Positions 1 to 9,043 are shown, numbered from the stretch's first letter. The stretch: 64,000 bases of DNA from Solirubrobacteraceae bacterium (GCA_029263125.1 JAJCYD010000027.1:1-64000), one strand, 5' to 3'. Numbers and translations: made by a program. Notes: generated by a model not told the origin, from the letters alone.

Positions 1-2
1 CT

Positions 3-230
3 CAGGTCCTGGCGTTCTTCTCGATGGCCGACGGCCACCGGCCGCTGCACGGCGAGATCATGGCCGAGCTGTCGGCCACACATGACGACGTGCTCGACGC
101 CGTCATCCCCGCGGCGACCGACGTCGAGCGGATGGCCGTGCATCGCCGGGCGCTCGCGCAGTTCGCCCCGCACGGCCGCGCGGGACGGGCCTACGCGGCG
201 CTGTGGGAGGAGCTGCGCGAGAGGGTGTGA
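3..230 (+). CDS. C-terminal end of a ParA-family ATPase (partial, 5' end outside window)
   Basis: The reading frame is open from base 3 and stops at 228-230, giving 75 residues. The text QVLAFFSMADGHRPLHGE, then VLDAVIPAATDVERM and a tail rich in Ala/Arg with RAGRAYAALWEELR, resembles the C-terminal part of ParA/Soj-type chromosome-partitioning ATPases, where the conserved 'V(I/L)P.s..v..A...g.p' segment follows the last core strand. The Walker A and B motifs lie upstream of the window, so the assignment rests on the tail only. Such proteins bind ATP, dimerise on DNA and position chromosomes or other cargo. The internal ATG at 24 is not the start. An alternative is another MinD/ParA-like ATPase of unknown cargo. 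Confidence 0.55.
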   Translation, partial: QVLAFFSMADGHRPLHGEIMAELSATHDDVLDAVIPAATDVERMAVHRRALAQFAPHGRAGRAYAALWEELRERV

Positions 231-233
231 GCG

Positions 234-338
234 CTACGCGGCGTCGCTCTCGGTGCTGCCGCACTCCTTGAAGGCGTATCCGCAGGCGCTCACGGCAAGG
301 GTGGACCCGACGAGCGCGACGCAGGCGACTACGCGCAC
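234..338 (-). CDS. Tiny lipoprotein-like peptide (34 aa)
   Basis: The GTG start at 338 overlaps the TAG stop of the upstream cell-wall hydrolase gene by one base (TAGTG), an arrangement typical of translational coupling. The 34-residue product has a short hydrophobic segment VVACVALVGSTLAVSAC followed by a polar tail with a second cysteine (FKECGSTESDAA). The cysteine after AVSA could be a lipobox Cys, which would leave a mature peptide of about 16 residues. There is no homology evidence; it is called on coupling, signal-like composition and absence of any other gene here. It may instead be an untranslated 3' region. Confidence 0.35.
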   Translation of the reverse strand: MRVVACVALVGSTLAVSACGYAFKECGSTESDAA

Positions 339-2959
339 TACTCGCCGCGGTGGGCCGTCGACGCGCGCGGAGTGGGCACGCGGATCGCGTACTTCGAGGG
401 CGTCTTGGCGACATCGGGGTTGTTGATCTGGCCGATGCGGTCGATGAGCTTGATCCACTGCGTCGGCTTGAGGACCGACGCCAGCGTCTTGGCCTCCGGC
501 GAGCCGGGCGTGTAGGCGGGCTGGAAGCCGACGTGGATGTGGTCGGCGTGGTCGGCCATCGCGAGCGCGTTGTCGGCGCCCTCGTAGGTCATCAGGCTGA
601 TGATCTGATGAGGTCGCATCGTGCCCTGGAGCGTGAGCAGCCGGCGGATCGCGATGTCGGCGATCGAGCCTGCGCCCTGATGGCCGACGATCGGGATGTC
701 GTTGATCTTCGCGATGTCGACTGCGGCGCCGGCCGAGTGCGCCGAGACGTTGCCGCTCGTGGTCAGGCGGCTGTGTCCGCAGTACAGCGAGGTCACCGTC
801 GGCTTGAGCCCGCTCGCGGCGAGGAAGGCCAGCGTTGCCAGCACTCGGCGATCGATGCCACCGGACTCGATGTCACGCCTCCCGCACGAGTAGATCTCGA
901 TCCGCGGATCGGTCAGCACGCGCCGGGTGAGGGCCCGCTTGCTCAGGAGCATGACCTGACCGACTGGAGCGTTGAGCGCCTCACGACCCGACAGGGGGTT
1001 CTGGCCGCGTGCGCGGTAGATCGCCGTCGCCTCGAGCAGCTTCCAGCCGTCGAGGATCGGCTTGGGGTCGATCCGCGGGGCGCCGCGTCCGGACGGCCGG
1101 ATCTCGAAGTGCATGCGTGGGGAGACGCGCCGCGAGACGGTGCCGATGCGCCCGAGGATCGTGCCCGCGAGCACCTGGCGCCCGCGAACCAACGACTTCA
1201 GCACGACGTCGTCGGCGTCCACGTCTGGCGAGCCGAGCAGGTAGGAGCGCAGCGAGTCGTCCTCGGCGATGTCGGCCTCGAGCTCGGCGAGCTGCTTGGC
1301 GCCACCGTTGGCAAGCGCGTTCGCGCGCTCGGGATGCGCGAACAGGCGCTCCTTGCCGACGGTCTTCGGCGTCGTCTCACCCCGCGTGTCCTCGCTCGTC
1401 GTCAGTCTCGGGCGCGTGGTGGTCGGGCGGCCCGCCGTGGCTGAGCGCGTCGGCTTGGCGTCGGCGGGAAGCTGTAGCTCCTTGGCGATCGAGGCCTTGC
1501 TCTGCGTGCGGGTCTTCGGCACCGGCACGCGCTTGGCGAGCTTCTTGAGGTGCGCATAGGTATAGGTGTTGCCGAACGCGTCGGCGAGCTTGACGTAGCG
1601 TCCGAGGCGCTTGCTCGTGCCGACGGCGACGATCCGTCCGTCCTGCACGGCGATGACCGCGGAGCCCGGCTTGGCGAAGATGTCGATCCCGCGGCGCGTG
1701 CGATCGGATTCGACCGGCATCGCGGCGTTCTCGCCGACCGCGACCCGGCGGGTGGCGCGCCGCTCGGACAGGTCGTCGGCGTAGCGGGCCCTCGCGTAGA
1801 CCGGGAAGCGTCCTTGGGTCAGCCCGCTCAGCGAGCCGACGAGATCGGTCGGCAGCCCGCCGATCAGGCGAGCGCGCATGAGCACCGACTCGACGTACCA
1901 GTCGGCGTGGTTGTAGGCGAAGATCGCTTTGCGCAGGTCGTCGGCGGCGCCCGCCGCCTTGAGGTAGCGCGCCGCGGCGAAGATCGCGTCGACGGGGTTG
2001 AACGGGTCCTTGCGGCCGTCGTTGTTGGCGTCGACGCCGTACTGCTTCCATGTCTCGGGGATGAACTGCATCCAGCCAAGCGCGCCGGCCGAACTGACGT
2101 TCAGGTTGCGGCCGTAGTCGGTCTCGATCTCGTTGATCGCCGCCAGGACCTCCCAGCGCACGCCGTATTGGATGCCGGCGGCCTGATAGATCGGCAGCAG
2201 GAACACCGGAATGCGGAACTTATCGATGAAGAAGTTCGGCACGCCGATCGGGGCCGCCCCGGGCAGCGCCAGCGACATGGTCGGGTTGGCGACGGTCGGA
2301 ACGCCCGCCTCGTTGCGGATCTCCTCGCGCGTGTCCTCGTCGAGGTCGTCCACGCTTCCCCGCTCGGCGCCCGACGCGGTCTTGCCGGTCGTCTGGGCGT
2401 CGGCCTCCGGCGGCTGGCAGTCCTCGCTGGCGCGGGTCGCCAGCAGCAGCTCCAGGTAGGACACGTCGGCGAGGCGACGCTTCTTCTCGCGTGCGACCTT
2501 GATCGCGTGGCGCGCCTCGGCGAGCGTGCAGAACGGGATCGGCTTCAGCGCGCCGGCGAAGTCCACGGGGGGGATCGCCGGCCGGGTCGTCTGCGGCACG
2601 CTCGGAGCGGACTTGGCGGGGGGGCCGGAGGCAGGCGGCGCCGCCTGGGGGACCGCGGGCGGCGCAGGGGCGGGCGACGGAGGCTTGGCCGGCGTCGTCG
2701 TGGTGGTTGCCGGGGTCGTCGTGGTGGTCGGCGAAGTCGTCGTGGTGGCCGGGCCGGTCGTCCCCGGCGGATCCTGCGGCGTGGTCGTCGTGGTCGTACT
2801 CGTGGCCGGCGCGGGCTTGGTCTCAGCGGGGGCGCCCTGGGCGCCGGCGCCAGCGAGGTTGCCGCCGAGCGCGCCGCTGATCAGTCCGGCGAGGAGGAAT
2901 GCGACGATGAGGCGCGGACGGCTCACGCGCTGCGTGCTGACTGGGGGCGTCGCCTTCAT
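338..2959 (-). CDS. Exported multi-domain cell-wall hydrolase (transglycosylase, M23-like, M15-like)
   Basis: The product is about 873 aa from the ATG at 2959; an ATG eight codons upstream at 2983 is also possible. A signal peptide (RLIVAFLLAGLISGALGG) is followed by a Thr/Pro-rich linker with runs of TTTTT. A lytic-transglycosylase domain of MltB type follows (AAINEIETDYGRN with the likely catalytic Glu, then SAGALGWMQFIPETW). Next is an M23/LytM-like domain split by a long insert (GIDIFAKPGSAVIAV, TYAHLKK, then RMHFEIRP). The C-terminal third carries HSAGAAVDIA and DHADHIHVGF, a His/Asp plus His-x-His pattern like zinc M15 peptidases. The usual first M23 ligand (HxGxD) reads RRGID, so this zinc site may be dead. 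It probably remodels peptidoglycan outside the membrane. It overlaps the small gene downstream. Confidence 0.8.
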   Translation of the reverse strand: MKATPPVSTQRVSRPRLIVAFLLAGLISGALGGNLAGAGAQGAPAETKPAPATSTTTTTTPQDPPGTTGPATTTTSPTTTTTPATTTTTPAKPPSPAPAPPAVPQAAPPASGPPAKSAPSVPQTTRPAIPPVDFAGALKPIPFCTLAEARHAIKVAREKKRRLADVSYLELLLATRASEDCQPPEADAQTTGKTASGAERGSVDDLDEDTREEIRNEAGVPTVANPTMSLALPGAAPIGVPNFFIDKFRIPVFLLPIYQAAGIQYGVRWEVLAAINEIETDYGRNLNVSSAGALGWMQFIPETWKQYGVDANNDGRKDPFNPVDAIFAAARYLKAAGAADDLRKAIFAYNHADWYVESVLMRARLIGGLPTDLVGSLSGLTQGRFPVYARARYADDLSERRATRRVAVGENAAMPVESDRTRRGIDIFAKPGSAVIAVQDGRIVAVGTSKRLGRYVKLADAFGNTYTYAHLKKLAKRVPVPKTRTQSKASIAKELQLPADAKPTRSATAGRPTTTRPRLTTSEDTRGETTPKTVGKERLFAHPERANALANGGAKQLAELEADIAEDDSLRSYLLGSPDVDADDVVLKSLVRGRQVLAGTILGRIGTVSRRVSPRMHFEIRPSGRGAPRIDPKPILDGWKLLEATAIYRARGQNPLSGREALNAPVGQVMLLSKRALTRRVLTDPRIEIYSCGRRDIESGGIDRRVLATLAFLAASGLKPTVTSLYCGHSRLTTSGNVSAHSAGAAVDIAKINDIPIVGHQGAGSIADIAIRRLLTLQGTMRPHQIISLMTYEGADNALAMADHADHIHVGFQPAYTPGSPEAKTLASVLKPTQWIKLIDRIGQINNPDVAKTPSKYAIRVPTPRASTAHRGE

Positions 2960-3228
2960 GTCGCCTGGATCTGGATGCACCACATGGTTCGCGCTGAGTC
3001 CTCGCCGTCGGGTCCGTGCCCGATCGGGCGATTGGCCCGGCTATCGGCTCGCTGGCCGGCGATCCTAACCGGGGAACGCCTCCGGATCGAATGTCGTCCG
3101 TTCTCGCAGCGCTGCACTGTACGCGTCCGCGAGGTCGGAGGTGTGCGCTTGGGCTCCGCCGCGCGGGCTCAGCACATTCTCAGACAGGCCCCAGCGGTCT
3201 CGCAGCGACGGACGCGGCCGTGTCGGCC

Positions 3229-3658
3229 ATGTCCTCCACAGCACGCTCTCCGACCGCAGCACGCGCCGTCGGCCCCGAAGCCCGCGCGTGTCGACATCGT
3301 CGTTCCGGTCTACGACGAGCAGGCGATCCTCGCCCGTTCGATCCGTCGCCTGCACGCTCACCTCTCGGCGGGGATGCCGTTTGAGTGGCGCATCGTCATC
3401 GCCGACAACGCGAGCACCGACCAGACGCCGCAGATCGCGGCCGCGCTCGCCAACGACCTGCAGGGCGTCAGCACGCTGGCGCTGGCGCAGAAGGGGCGCG
3501 GCCGAGCACTGCGTGTGGCCTGGCTGGGCAGCGACGCCGAGGTCGCCTGCTACATGGACGTCCACCTGCGGAAGCGAGCGAGACCGGGCTGCAACCGTCG
3601 AGAAGAAGTCGCGTGCGTCGTCACGGGGCCAGGGTTCGTCGGACCCGTGCATAACTGA
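3229..3658 (+). pseudogene. Remnant of a family 2 glycosyltransferase
   Basis: From about 3299 the frame reads VDIVVPVYDEQAILARSI, then VIADNASTDQTPQIA and KGRGRALRVAW, the classic N-terminal half of a GT-A family 2 glycosyltransferase of the dolichol-phosphate-mannose-synthase-like kind. The natural start appears to be ATG 3229 (MSSTARSPTAARAVGPEA), which is in a different frame, so a frameshift near 3290 is needed. After YMDVH, where the metal-binding D-x-D/DVDLS segment should continue, the text turns into unrelated basic sequence and stops at 3656-3658. At least half of the enzyme and its membrane part are missing. The break lies next to a palindromic repeat, which may mark the deletion. 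It is unlikely to be functional. Confidence 0.75.
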
Positions 3659-3790
3659 CGTCTCGGTGATCGCCAGCCGCGGATGCGGCAGTTATGCATC
3701 CAGGTGATGCATAACCGCCGGATCGATGATCAAGCGGTATCGAGCCGTCACTTGTGCACGGGTGAGCCGCGAGATGGATGGCCGCATTTC
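3640..3790. repeat. Copy of the dispersed TGCAT palindromic repeat, with an extra half site
   Basis: The core at 3691-3715 is a perfect inverted repeat, GTTATGCATC, five bases, GATGCATAAC. A half site (GTGCATAAC) sits at 3648-3656 and a related TTGTGCAC box near 3752. The flanking bases after the core (CGCCGGATCGATGATCA) match the copy near 34.6 kb in order and spacing. It lies between two decayed genes. Confidence 0.7.
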
Positions 3791-3894
3791 GCGGTTACCA
3801 GCGCTCGCCAGCGCCGCCGCCCGCTGAGTCGCGATCGCCTCCATCGTGGGCGTAAGGACGTTGCTCAGGCCCCGCCCCGAAGTGGGCTGCTCGA

Positions 3895-4090
3895 CCCTTG
3901 AGAGGTAGACGGTTTCAGGATCTCGAAGAGCGCCTCGAGGAACTCGGGCGAGCGCAGCATGTCGGCCGGGCGGGCAGTCGATGTGGTTCAGCGCGACGCA
4001 GCGCGCCTGGACATTGACTCCGACGCCCAAACTCTGCGTCGAGCCGATCTGCACGCCGATCTCGCCGGCGCGAGCAGCCGCGAACGGGCG
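3895..4090 (-). pseudogene. Remnant of a large helicase/DNA-methylase-type protein
   Basis: Read on the minus strand, the frame gives IGVQIGSTQSLGVGVNVQAR followed by CVALNHIDCP. This matches the conserved motif of SNF2-like helicase domains in phage or plasmid helicase-methylases ('IGST.kmGvGtNvQ.R..alHhlD.PWRPaD'). After DCP a one-base slip is needed to continue as RPADMLRSPEFLEALFEIL. Only about 60 residues are recognisable and no start or upstream helicase motifs are present. It is a decayed piece of a mobile-element gene; the downstream part after RPAD is not clearly of the same origin. The region up to 4229 holds nothing else recognisable. Confidence 0.5.
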
Positions 4091-4229
4091 GCCCCTCGGG
4101 TGCCGCTTACGACGCTGTCAAGAGGGGCAAAGGTAAGCCGCGAATCGGAGTGCACGAAGAGCGTCGGAACGAAGAGGTTCGGCTGACCCTTCACGGCCAA
4201 TGGGTCCCGCTGCCCACGGGGCGCGCTCG

Positions 4230-4751
4230 CTATGGCCAGTCGAGCTGCGCGGCGAGCTCGGCGGGGCCGAGTTCGATCAGGCCGCTGTGTCCGACGGGTT
4301 CGTACTCGCCGCGGCGTAGACCGAGCCAGGTGACTGTCTGCTCGGCGGGGTCGACGATGAGGACCTCGTCGACGTGGTGGGCGGCGTAGAAGGGCAGCTT
4401 GTGCCATGTTTCGTCGTCGGGGGAGCGAATCTCGACGATGAGCGCGGCTGTCGGGAGCCACACGCCGCAGGCTCCGGGGCGGTGCAGTCCTCCATCGGGC
4501 ACGCGGAAGTCGTGCTCGGACTCCCCGAGGTTGAACTCGCCCATCGCGGGCTCGAGACCGGCCGCGCGCGCGAGCGGGCCGAGGAGCTCGCCGAGCTGCT
4601 GGGTGATACGAGCATGCTCGTAGCTGGGAGCCGGAACGATGTGATGGACGCCCCGCCAGACCTCGTCGAGGCGGTCGATGCCCGCGTGGCGGCGGCGCTC
4701 GAGCAGCGCTTGGAGCTCTGGTGGAGGTGTGCCCAGGACCAGCGTTCCCAT
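4230..4751 (-). CDS. Uma2-family putative restriction-endonuclease-like protein
   Basis: The product is 173 aa. The N-terminal half has a DEVWRGVHHIVPAPSYEHARI segment, and the core reads FRVPDGGLHRPG, AALIVEIRSPDDETWHKLPFYAAHHVDEVLIVDP. That is the Uma2/DUF820 signature of a PD-(D/E)XK-like fold: PD, then E-x-R/S, then K and a final D. Uma2 proteins are abundant in cyanobacteria and actinobacteria and their biological role is unsettled; nuclease activity is predicted from the fold. It stands alone between a decayed region and the pst operon. A second Uma2 paralogue lies at 18.3 kb. Confidence 0.8.
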   Translation of the reverse strand: MGTLVLGTPPPELQALLERRRHAGIDRLDEVWRGVHHIVPAPSYEHARITQQLGELLGPLARAAGLEPAMGEFNLGESEHDFRVPDGGLHRPGACGVWLPTAALIVEIRSPDDETWHKLPFYAAHHVDEVLIVDPAEQTVTWLGLRRGEYEPVGHSGLIELGPAELAAQLDWP

Positions 4752-4805
4752 CGTGTGAGGGTACCTGCGCGCTGGGATTCGCCGCGAGGATCGGTGGATC
4801 CGGGC

Positions 4806-5753
4806 TCAGCCGAAGCGGCCGGTGACGTAGTCCTCGGTCGCCTTGTTGGCGGGATTGGAGAAGATCGTCTCGGTCGTGTCCAGCTCGACGAGCTGCCCCG
4901 GCGTGCCTGACTGCTCGAGATTGAAGAAGCCCGTGACGTCGCTGGCCCGGCTGGCCTGCTGCATGTTGTGCGTGACGATCACGATCGTGTAGTTGGCCTT
5001 CAACTGCTGGATGAGATCCTCGATCGCGAGCGTCGCGACGGGATCCAGGGCCGAGCAGGGCTCGTCCATCAGCAGCACCTCCGGCTCGACGGCGGTGGCG
5101 CGCGCGATGCACAGGCGCTGCTGCTGGCCGCCCGACAGACCTCCGCCGGGGCGATCGAGGCGGTCCTTGACCTCGTTCCAGAGGTTCGCGCCACGCAGCG
5201 AACGCTCGACGATCTCGTCCAGTGCGGGCTTCTTGGTCTTCCTGCTGTTGAGCAGCAGGCCCGCGACGACGTTCTCGTAGATCGACATCGTGGGGAACGG
5301 GTTCGGGCTCTGAAAGACCATGCCGACCTGCCGGCGGACGGCGACGGGGTCCACGTTGGAGGCGTAGATGTCCTGACCGTCGATGATGACCGCCCCGTCG
5401 ACGCGCCCGCCGGGGACGAGCTCGTGCATGCGGTTCAGCGAGCGCAGGAAGGTCGACTTGCCACAGCCCGACGAGCCGATCAGCGCCGTGACCTTGTTGG
5501 GCTGGATCGTCATGTTGACGCTCTTGACCGCGTGAAAGGATCCGTAGTAGAGGTTGAGATCGGTGATCTCGATGCGCTTGGCGACGGTGGCCACGGATTC
5601 CCGGCCTTCGTGCGGCAGCACGGTCTGGACGTCCACGGACGTCGCCACGCTGTCGGTCACGTCAGGACCCTCCTTCGTGGGCGCGGTCGCACCTCGGTCG
5701 AGCTTCTCGGTGCTGTCCATGTACTCCTGGCTCCGTTCGGTCGGCTCGGCCAT
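4806..5753 (-). CDS. pstB: Phosphate ABC transporter ATP-binding protein PstB
   Basis: The product is 315 aa. The ATG at 5753 overlaps the TGA of pstA (ATGA). A variable N-terminal extension of about 70 residues precedes the ABC domain, longer than the roughly 250-residue PstB norm; an internal ATG at MDSTEKLD is a possible later start. Walker A is GSSGCGKST, the signature is [14 protein letters not shown], Walker B is [12 protein letters not shown], and the switch His is in IVTHNMQQA. PstB-typical features include NRMHELVPG and [15 protein letters not shown]. It energises high-affinity phosphate import with PstS, PstC and PstA as the last gene of that operon, and is expected to be induced by phosphate limitation through the PHO boxes upstream of pstS. 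Confidence 0.95.
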   Translation of the reverse strand: MAEPTERSQEYMDSTEKLDRGATAPTKEGPDVTDSVATSVDVQTVLPHEGRESVATVAKRIEITDLNLYYGSFHAVKSVNMTIQPNKVTALIGSSGCGKSTFLRSLNRMHELVPGGRVDGAVIIDGQDIYASNVDPVAVRRQVGMVFQSPNPFPTMSIYENVVAGLLLNSRKTKKPALDEIVERSLRGANLWNEVKDRLDRPGGGLSGGQQQRLCIARATAVEPEVLLMDEPCSALDPVATLAIEDLIQQLKANYTIVIVTHNMQQASRASDVTGFFNLEQSGTPGQLVELDTTETIFSNPANKATEDYVTGRFG

Positions 5754-6814
5754 CAGCGGGTCTCTGTCCCAAAGCGTCGCTGGATCAGACGCGCCACGAG
5801 GCTGAGCGTCATCACCAGCACGATCAGCGTCAGCGCGGCGGCCCAGGCGCGGTCGAAGTACGGCTCGCGCTGTACGCCGGGATTCTTGTATTGGTTGAAC
5901 GCGAAGACGGCGAGGTTCTGCATCCGTCCGTCGACGGGGTTGAGGTTGACCGACGAGAACGCTCCGGTCGTGATCAGCAGCGGAGCGGTCTCGCCCATGA
6001 CGCGTGCAATGGCGAGCATCACGCCGGAGATGATGCCTCCGAGCGCCGTCGGCAGCACGACCTTTACCACGGTGCGCCACTTCGGCACGCCGAGGGCGTA
6101 GGACGCCTCGCGCAGATGGTTCGGAACGATCTTCAGCATCTCCTCGGTGGCGCGCACGACGATCGGGATCATGAGCACCGAGAGCGCGACGGCGCCGATC
6201 ACGCCCAGGCGGATGCCGGGGCCGAGAAACAGCGCGAACAGCGCGTAGGCGAAGAGCCCCGCCACGATCGACGGGATGCCGGTCATGACATCGACGAAGA
6301 AGGTGATGCTGCGCTTGAGTCGCCCGTGTCCGTACTCCTGCAGGTAGACGGCCGCCAGGATGCCGATCGGCACGGACGCCAGCGTGGCCACGCCGGTGAT
6401 CACCAGCGTTCCGAGGATGGCGTGCGAGGCGCCGCCGCCCGCGCCGACGACGTTGCGCGAGGACTCCGTGAAGAACTGGTAGTCAAAGCGGGCGAAGCCC
6501 CTGGAGACCACCGTGTACAGCAGCGAGACCAGCGGCGCGATGGCCAGCGCGAACGCCGAGCTGACGAGGAACGTGACGCCGCGGTCAGTCGCCGTCCGCG
6601 CCCCTTCCACCGCGCGCGACCACGCGTACAGGCCCACTCCGCAGAGCACAACCGCGCTCACGAGCACCAGGGCGGCATTGACGTCCGTCGCGGCGATCAG
6701 GCCCAGCGCGACGATCGCGGCGCCGATGGTCAGCCCCCGCGGACCCCACGAAGGCAGCGACCCGCGCACCAGCGAGGCTCGCGGCGGGGTGGCTGTGAGA
6801 TCCAGCGCGCTCAT
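5753..6814 (-). CDS. pstA: Phosphate ABC transporter permease PstA
   Basis: The product is 353 aa. The start ATG at 6814 overlaps the TGA of pstC. The first part has two hydrophobic segments ([16 protein letters not shown] and [18 protein letters not shown]) that precede the standard fold, so the protein is longer than the roughly 280-300 aa norm. The conserved core includes [20 protein letters not shown] and the inner-membrane EAA-type loop [20 protein letters not shown], which docks on PstB. The C-terminal VARLIQRRF tail is typical of the family. It forms the heterodimeric phosphate channel with PstC. Confidence 0.95.
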   Translation of the reverse strand: MSALDLTATPPRASLVRGSLPSWGPRGLTIGAAIVALGLIAATDVNAALVLVSAVVLCGVGLYAWSRAVEGARTATDRGVTFLVSSAFALAIAPLVSLLYTVVSRGFARFDYQFFTESSRNVVGAGGGASHAILGTLVITGVATLASVPIGILAAVYLQEYGHGRLKRSITFFVDVMTGIPSIVAGLFAYALFALFLGPGIRLGVIGAVALSVLMIPIVVRATEEMLKIVPNHLREASYALGVPKWRTVVKVVLPTALGGIISGVMLAIARVMGETAPLLITTGAFSSVNLNPVDGRMQNLAVFAFNQYKNPGVQREPYFDRAWAAALTLIVLVMTLSLVARLIQRRFGTETR

Positions 6815-7770
6815 CGTGAGGCGTCCTCGTTGCGGGTGATGACGGCGCGAGCGGCCATGTTCACGACGAGCGTGATGGCGAACAGCGCCAGGCCGGATGC
6901 GATCAGCGCGTTGACGTCGAGTCCCGAGGACTCGGGGAAGTCCAACGCGATGTTCGCGGCGATCGTCGAGGGGTTCGTCGAGCTGATGAGGTTGAACGTG
7001 ACGACGCCCGAGACCGACAGGATGATGGCCACGGCCATCGTCTCGCCGAGCGCGCGGCCCAATCCCAGCATCGACGCGCTGATGACGGCGGACCTGCCGA
7101 ATGGCAGCACGGTCATCCGGATCATCTCCCAGCGTGTGGCGCCCAGCGCCAGCGCGCCCTCGCGGTGGATCCGTGGGGTCCGCGCGAAGACCTCGCGCGT
7201 GACCGCCGTGATGATCGGCAGGATCATCACCGCGAGCACGACGCCGACGACCAGCATCGTCCGCCCGGTGGTGGACACCGGTCCTGCGAAGAACGGGAGG
7301 AATCCGAGATGGTCGGCCAGCCACGTCTGGATCCCGAGGGCCGCCGGTCCGAGGACGGCGATGCCCCACAGCCCATAGACGATGCTCGGCACGGCCGCGA
7401 GCAGGTCGATGACGTAGCTGAGGGTGTTGGCGATCCGGCGAGGCGCGTAGTCGGTGATGAACAGCGCGACCGCGACGGCCATCGGCACCGCGAGCACGAT
7501 CGCGATCACCGCGCCGAGTACTGTTCCGAAGGCCAGCGGCGCGATGAAGTCCACCAGGCCCGTGCCTCCGGGGATGTCCTCGGGAGCGGCTTTGATCGCC
7601 GGCCAGGCTTCCTGCAGCAGGAAGATGGCGACGCCGGCCAGCAGCACCAGGATCCCGATGCCCGCGGCCGTCGCCGCGCCGGAGAAGATCCGGTCTCCCG
7701 GTCGCCGGGGCGGCGTCGGGACGCCGGCCGTGAGGGCCGCATCGGTGCTGGTGGTGGGGGTGGTGCTCAA
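6811..7770 (-). CDS. pstC: Phosphate ABC transporter permease PstC
   Basis: The product is 319 aa. A Thr/Pro-rich cytoplasmic N-terminus (about 30 residues) leads into a first membrane helix (GIGILVLLAGVAIFLLQEAW). The core has PLAFGTVLGAVIAIVLAVP, IDLLAAVPSIVYGLWG and the EAA-type loop REGALALGATRWEMIRMTVL. Residues near VALFITDYAPRRIA are characteristic of PstC. It pairs with PstA to form the phosphate permease. It starts 110 bases after pstS, across a strong hairpin at 7814-7844 that could reduce its expression relative to pstS. Confidence 0.95.
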   Translation of the reverse strand: MSTTPTTSTDAALTAGVPTPPRRPGDRIFSGAATAAGIGILVLLAGVAIFLLQEAWPAIKAAPEDIPGGTGLVDFIAPLAFGTVLGAVIAIVLAVPMAVAVALFITDYAPRRIANTLSYVIDLLAAVPSIVYGLWGIAVLGPAALGIQTWLADHLGFLPFFAGPVSTTGRTMLVVGVVLAVMILPIITAVTREVFARTPRIHREGALALGATRWEMIRMTVLPFGRSAVISASMLGLGRALGETMAVAIILSVSGVVTFNLISSTNPSTIAANIALDFPESSGLDVNALIASGLALFAITLVVNMAARAVITRNEDASR

Positions 7771-7813
7771 GTCCTCAAGTCCTCAATTCCTCGTGTCCTT
7801 GTCGTTCGCATGA

Positions 7814-7844
7814 ACGCCGCCCGGCCGCATCGGCCAGACGGCGT
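7814..7844 (-). terminator. Hairpin between pstS and pstC (attenuator or mRNA stabiliser)
   Basis: ACGCCG pairs with CGGCGT (7814-7819 and 7839-7844), and inside it GGCC pairs with GGCC (7823-7826 and 7832-7835) around a 5-base loop, with symmetric 3-base bulges. It begins about 36 bases after the pstS stop and is not followed by a T tract in the transcribed direction. By analogy with other binding-protein operons it probably keeps pstS mRNA more abundant than pstCAB. Confidence 0.5.
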
Positions 7845-7879
7845 CATGTGCGTTTCAGTCGTGCGGCGGATCGACGTCT

Positions 7880-8980
7880 CTACGTTGCGCCGATCGCGTC
7901 GACGGCGGCCTGAACCTGCTCGGCGAGCTTGGATGACAGCGGTGAAGATCCGGCCGCCTCGGCTGCGACCTTCTGGCCATCCTCGCCACCGATGTAGGCC
8001 AGGTAGGCCTTGACGAGCTCGGCGTCTTGCGGCGTGTCGTACGCCGTGCAGGCGATCTCGTAGGAGACGAGCACGATCGGGTAGGTGCCCGACTCCGTGG
8101 TGTCCCGCGCGAGCTTGTAGGTGAAGACGAACGTGCCGGGGTCGTCGGTCTCCTCGGATGCATCCAGGATCTTCGCAGCGGCCTCGGCTGACGGCCCGAC
8201 GAACTCGCCGCCCACGCCGATCTTCGCGACGCCGAGCTTTCCGGCCTGGCTCTCGTCGGCATAGCCGATCGTGCCGGATCCGCTCTCGACCGCTCCGACG
8301 ACGCCCGAGGTGCCCTGCGCGGCCTCGCCGCCCTTGACCGGCCAATCGCCGCTGACCTCGAACTTCCAGACCTTGGCCGCCGCCACGGACAGGTAGTCGG
8401 CGAAGTTCTCCGTGGTTCCGGACTCGTCGGAGCGGTGAACCGTCGAGATGCGCATGTCGGGCAGCTTGGCGCTGAGGTTGTCCGCGGCGATCTTCGGGTC
8501 GTTCCACGTCTTGATGTCGCCCTTGAAGATCGACGCGAGCGTCTCGGGCCCGAGCTGCAGGTCCTCGACGCCGTCGAGGTTGTAGACGATCGCGATCGGC
8601 GAGATGTAGACGGGAGCCTCGATGAGATTGTCCACGCCGCCGCAGCGCTTCTGTGCGCCCTTCAGCTCGTCGCCCTCCAGCGCGGCGTCGCTGCCGGCGA
8701 AGACGATCTTGCCGCCCGCGACGAACTGCTCGCGTCCGCCACCCGAGCCAACCGGGTCGTAGGACACGGTGGTGGCGGGGTTCTTCGTCTGGAAGCCGGC
8801 GGCCCATGCCTCCTGTGCGGCGGCCTGCGTGCTCGCGCCGGCGCCGGCGATGGTGCCGGACAGATCGGAGGATCCTGTGTCGCCTCCTCCGCTAGCGGTG
8901 TTGTCGTTGCCGCAGGCGGCCACGCCCAAGGCGAGCGCGCCGCAGGCAGTCAGCAGTGCGGTGAGGCGGTGGAGCTTCAA
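7880..8980 (-). CDS. pstS: Phosphate-binding lipoprotein PstS
   Basis: TTG at 8980 is preferred because AGGGGG lies seven bases before it; an in-frame ATG at 9007 adds nine residues. The product is about 366 aa. The signal ends at lipobox LGVAAC, followed by an Asn/Gly/Ser linker. The solute-binding fold shows GAGASTQAAAQEAW, then YDPVGSGGGREQFVAG, FAGSDAAL and HRSDESGTTENF, which supply the Ser/Gly/Arg/Asp phosphate contacts typical of PstS. It is anchored outside the membrane and hands phosphate to PstC and PstA. PHO-box-like repeats at 9044-9083 lie directly upstream. Confidence 0.95.
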   Translation of the reverse strand: MKLHRLTALLTACGALALGVAACGNDNTASGGGDTGSSDLSGTIAGAGASTQAAAQEAWAAGFQTKNPATTVSYDPVGSGGGREQFVAGGKIVFAGSDAALEGDELKGAQKRCGGVDNLIEAPVYISPIAIVYNLDGVEDLQLGPETLASIFKGDIKTWNDPKIAADNLSAKLPDMRISTVHRSDESGTTENFADYLSVAAAKVWKFEVSGDWPVKGGEAAQGTSGVVGAVESGSGTIGYADESQAGKLGVAKIGVGGEFVGPSAEAAAKILDASEETDDPGTFVFTYKLARDTTESGTYPIVLVSYEIACTAYDTPQDAELVKAYLAYIGGEDGQKVAAEAAGSSPLSSKLAEQVQAAVDAIGAT

Positions 8981-9043
8981 GGTCTGTCCCCCTGTGAGAG
9001 TTCCCATAGCGCTGGCGACCCTCCCAGCGCCTCGCCCGCATCC

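Noticed and set aside
2650-2830. GTCGTGGTGG tandem repeats as a possible CRISPR or minisatellite
   Set aside because: They are the Thr-rich linker codons of the wall hydrolase, irregular in length and without spacers.
1550-3658. Very long plus-strand frame over the wall hydrolase gene
   Set aside because: It is the antisense of a well-supported gene for most of its length; only its last 360 bases carry real glycosyltransferase similarity.
4806-6080. Longer PstB start in the pstA region
   Set aside because: The residues upstream of 5753 are antisense-like arginine-rich text and overlap pstA; the ATGA overlap fixes the start.
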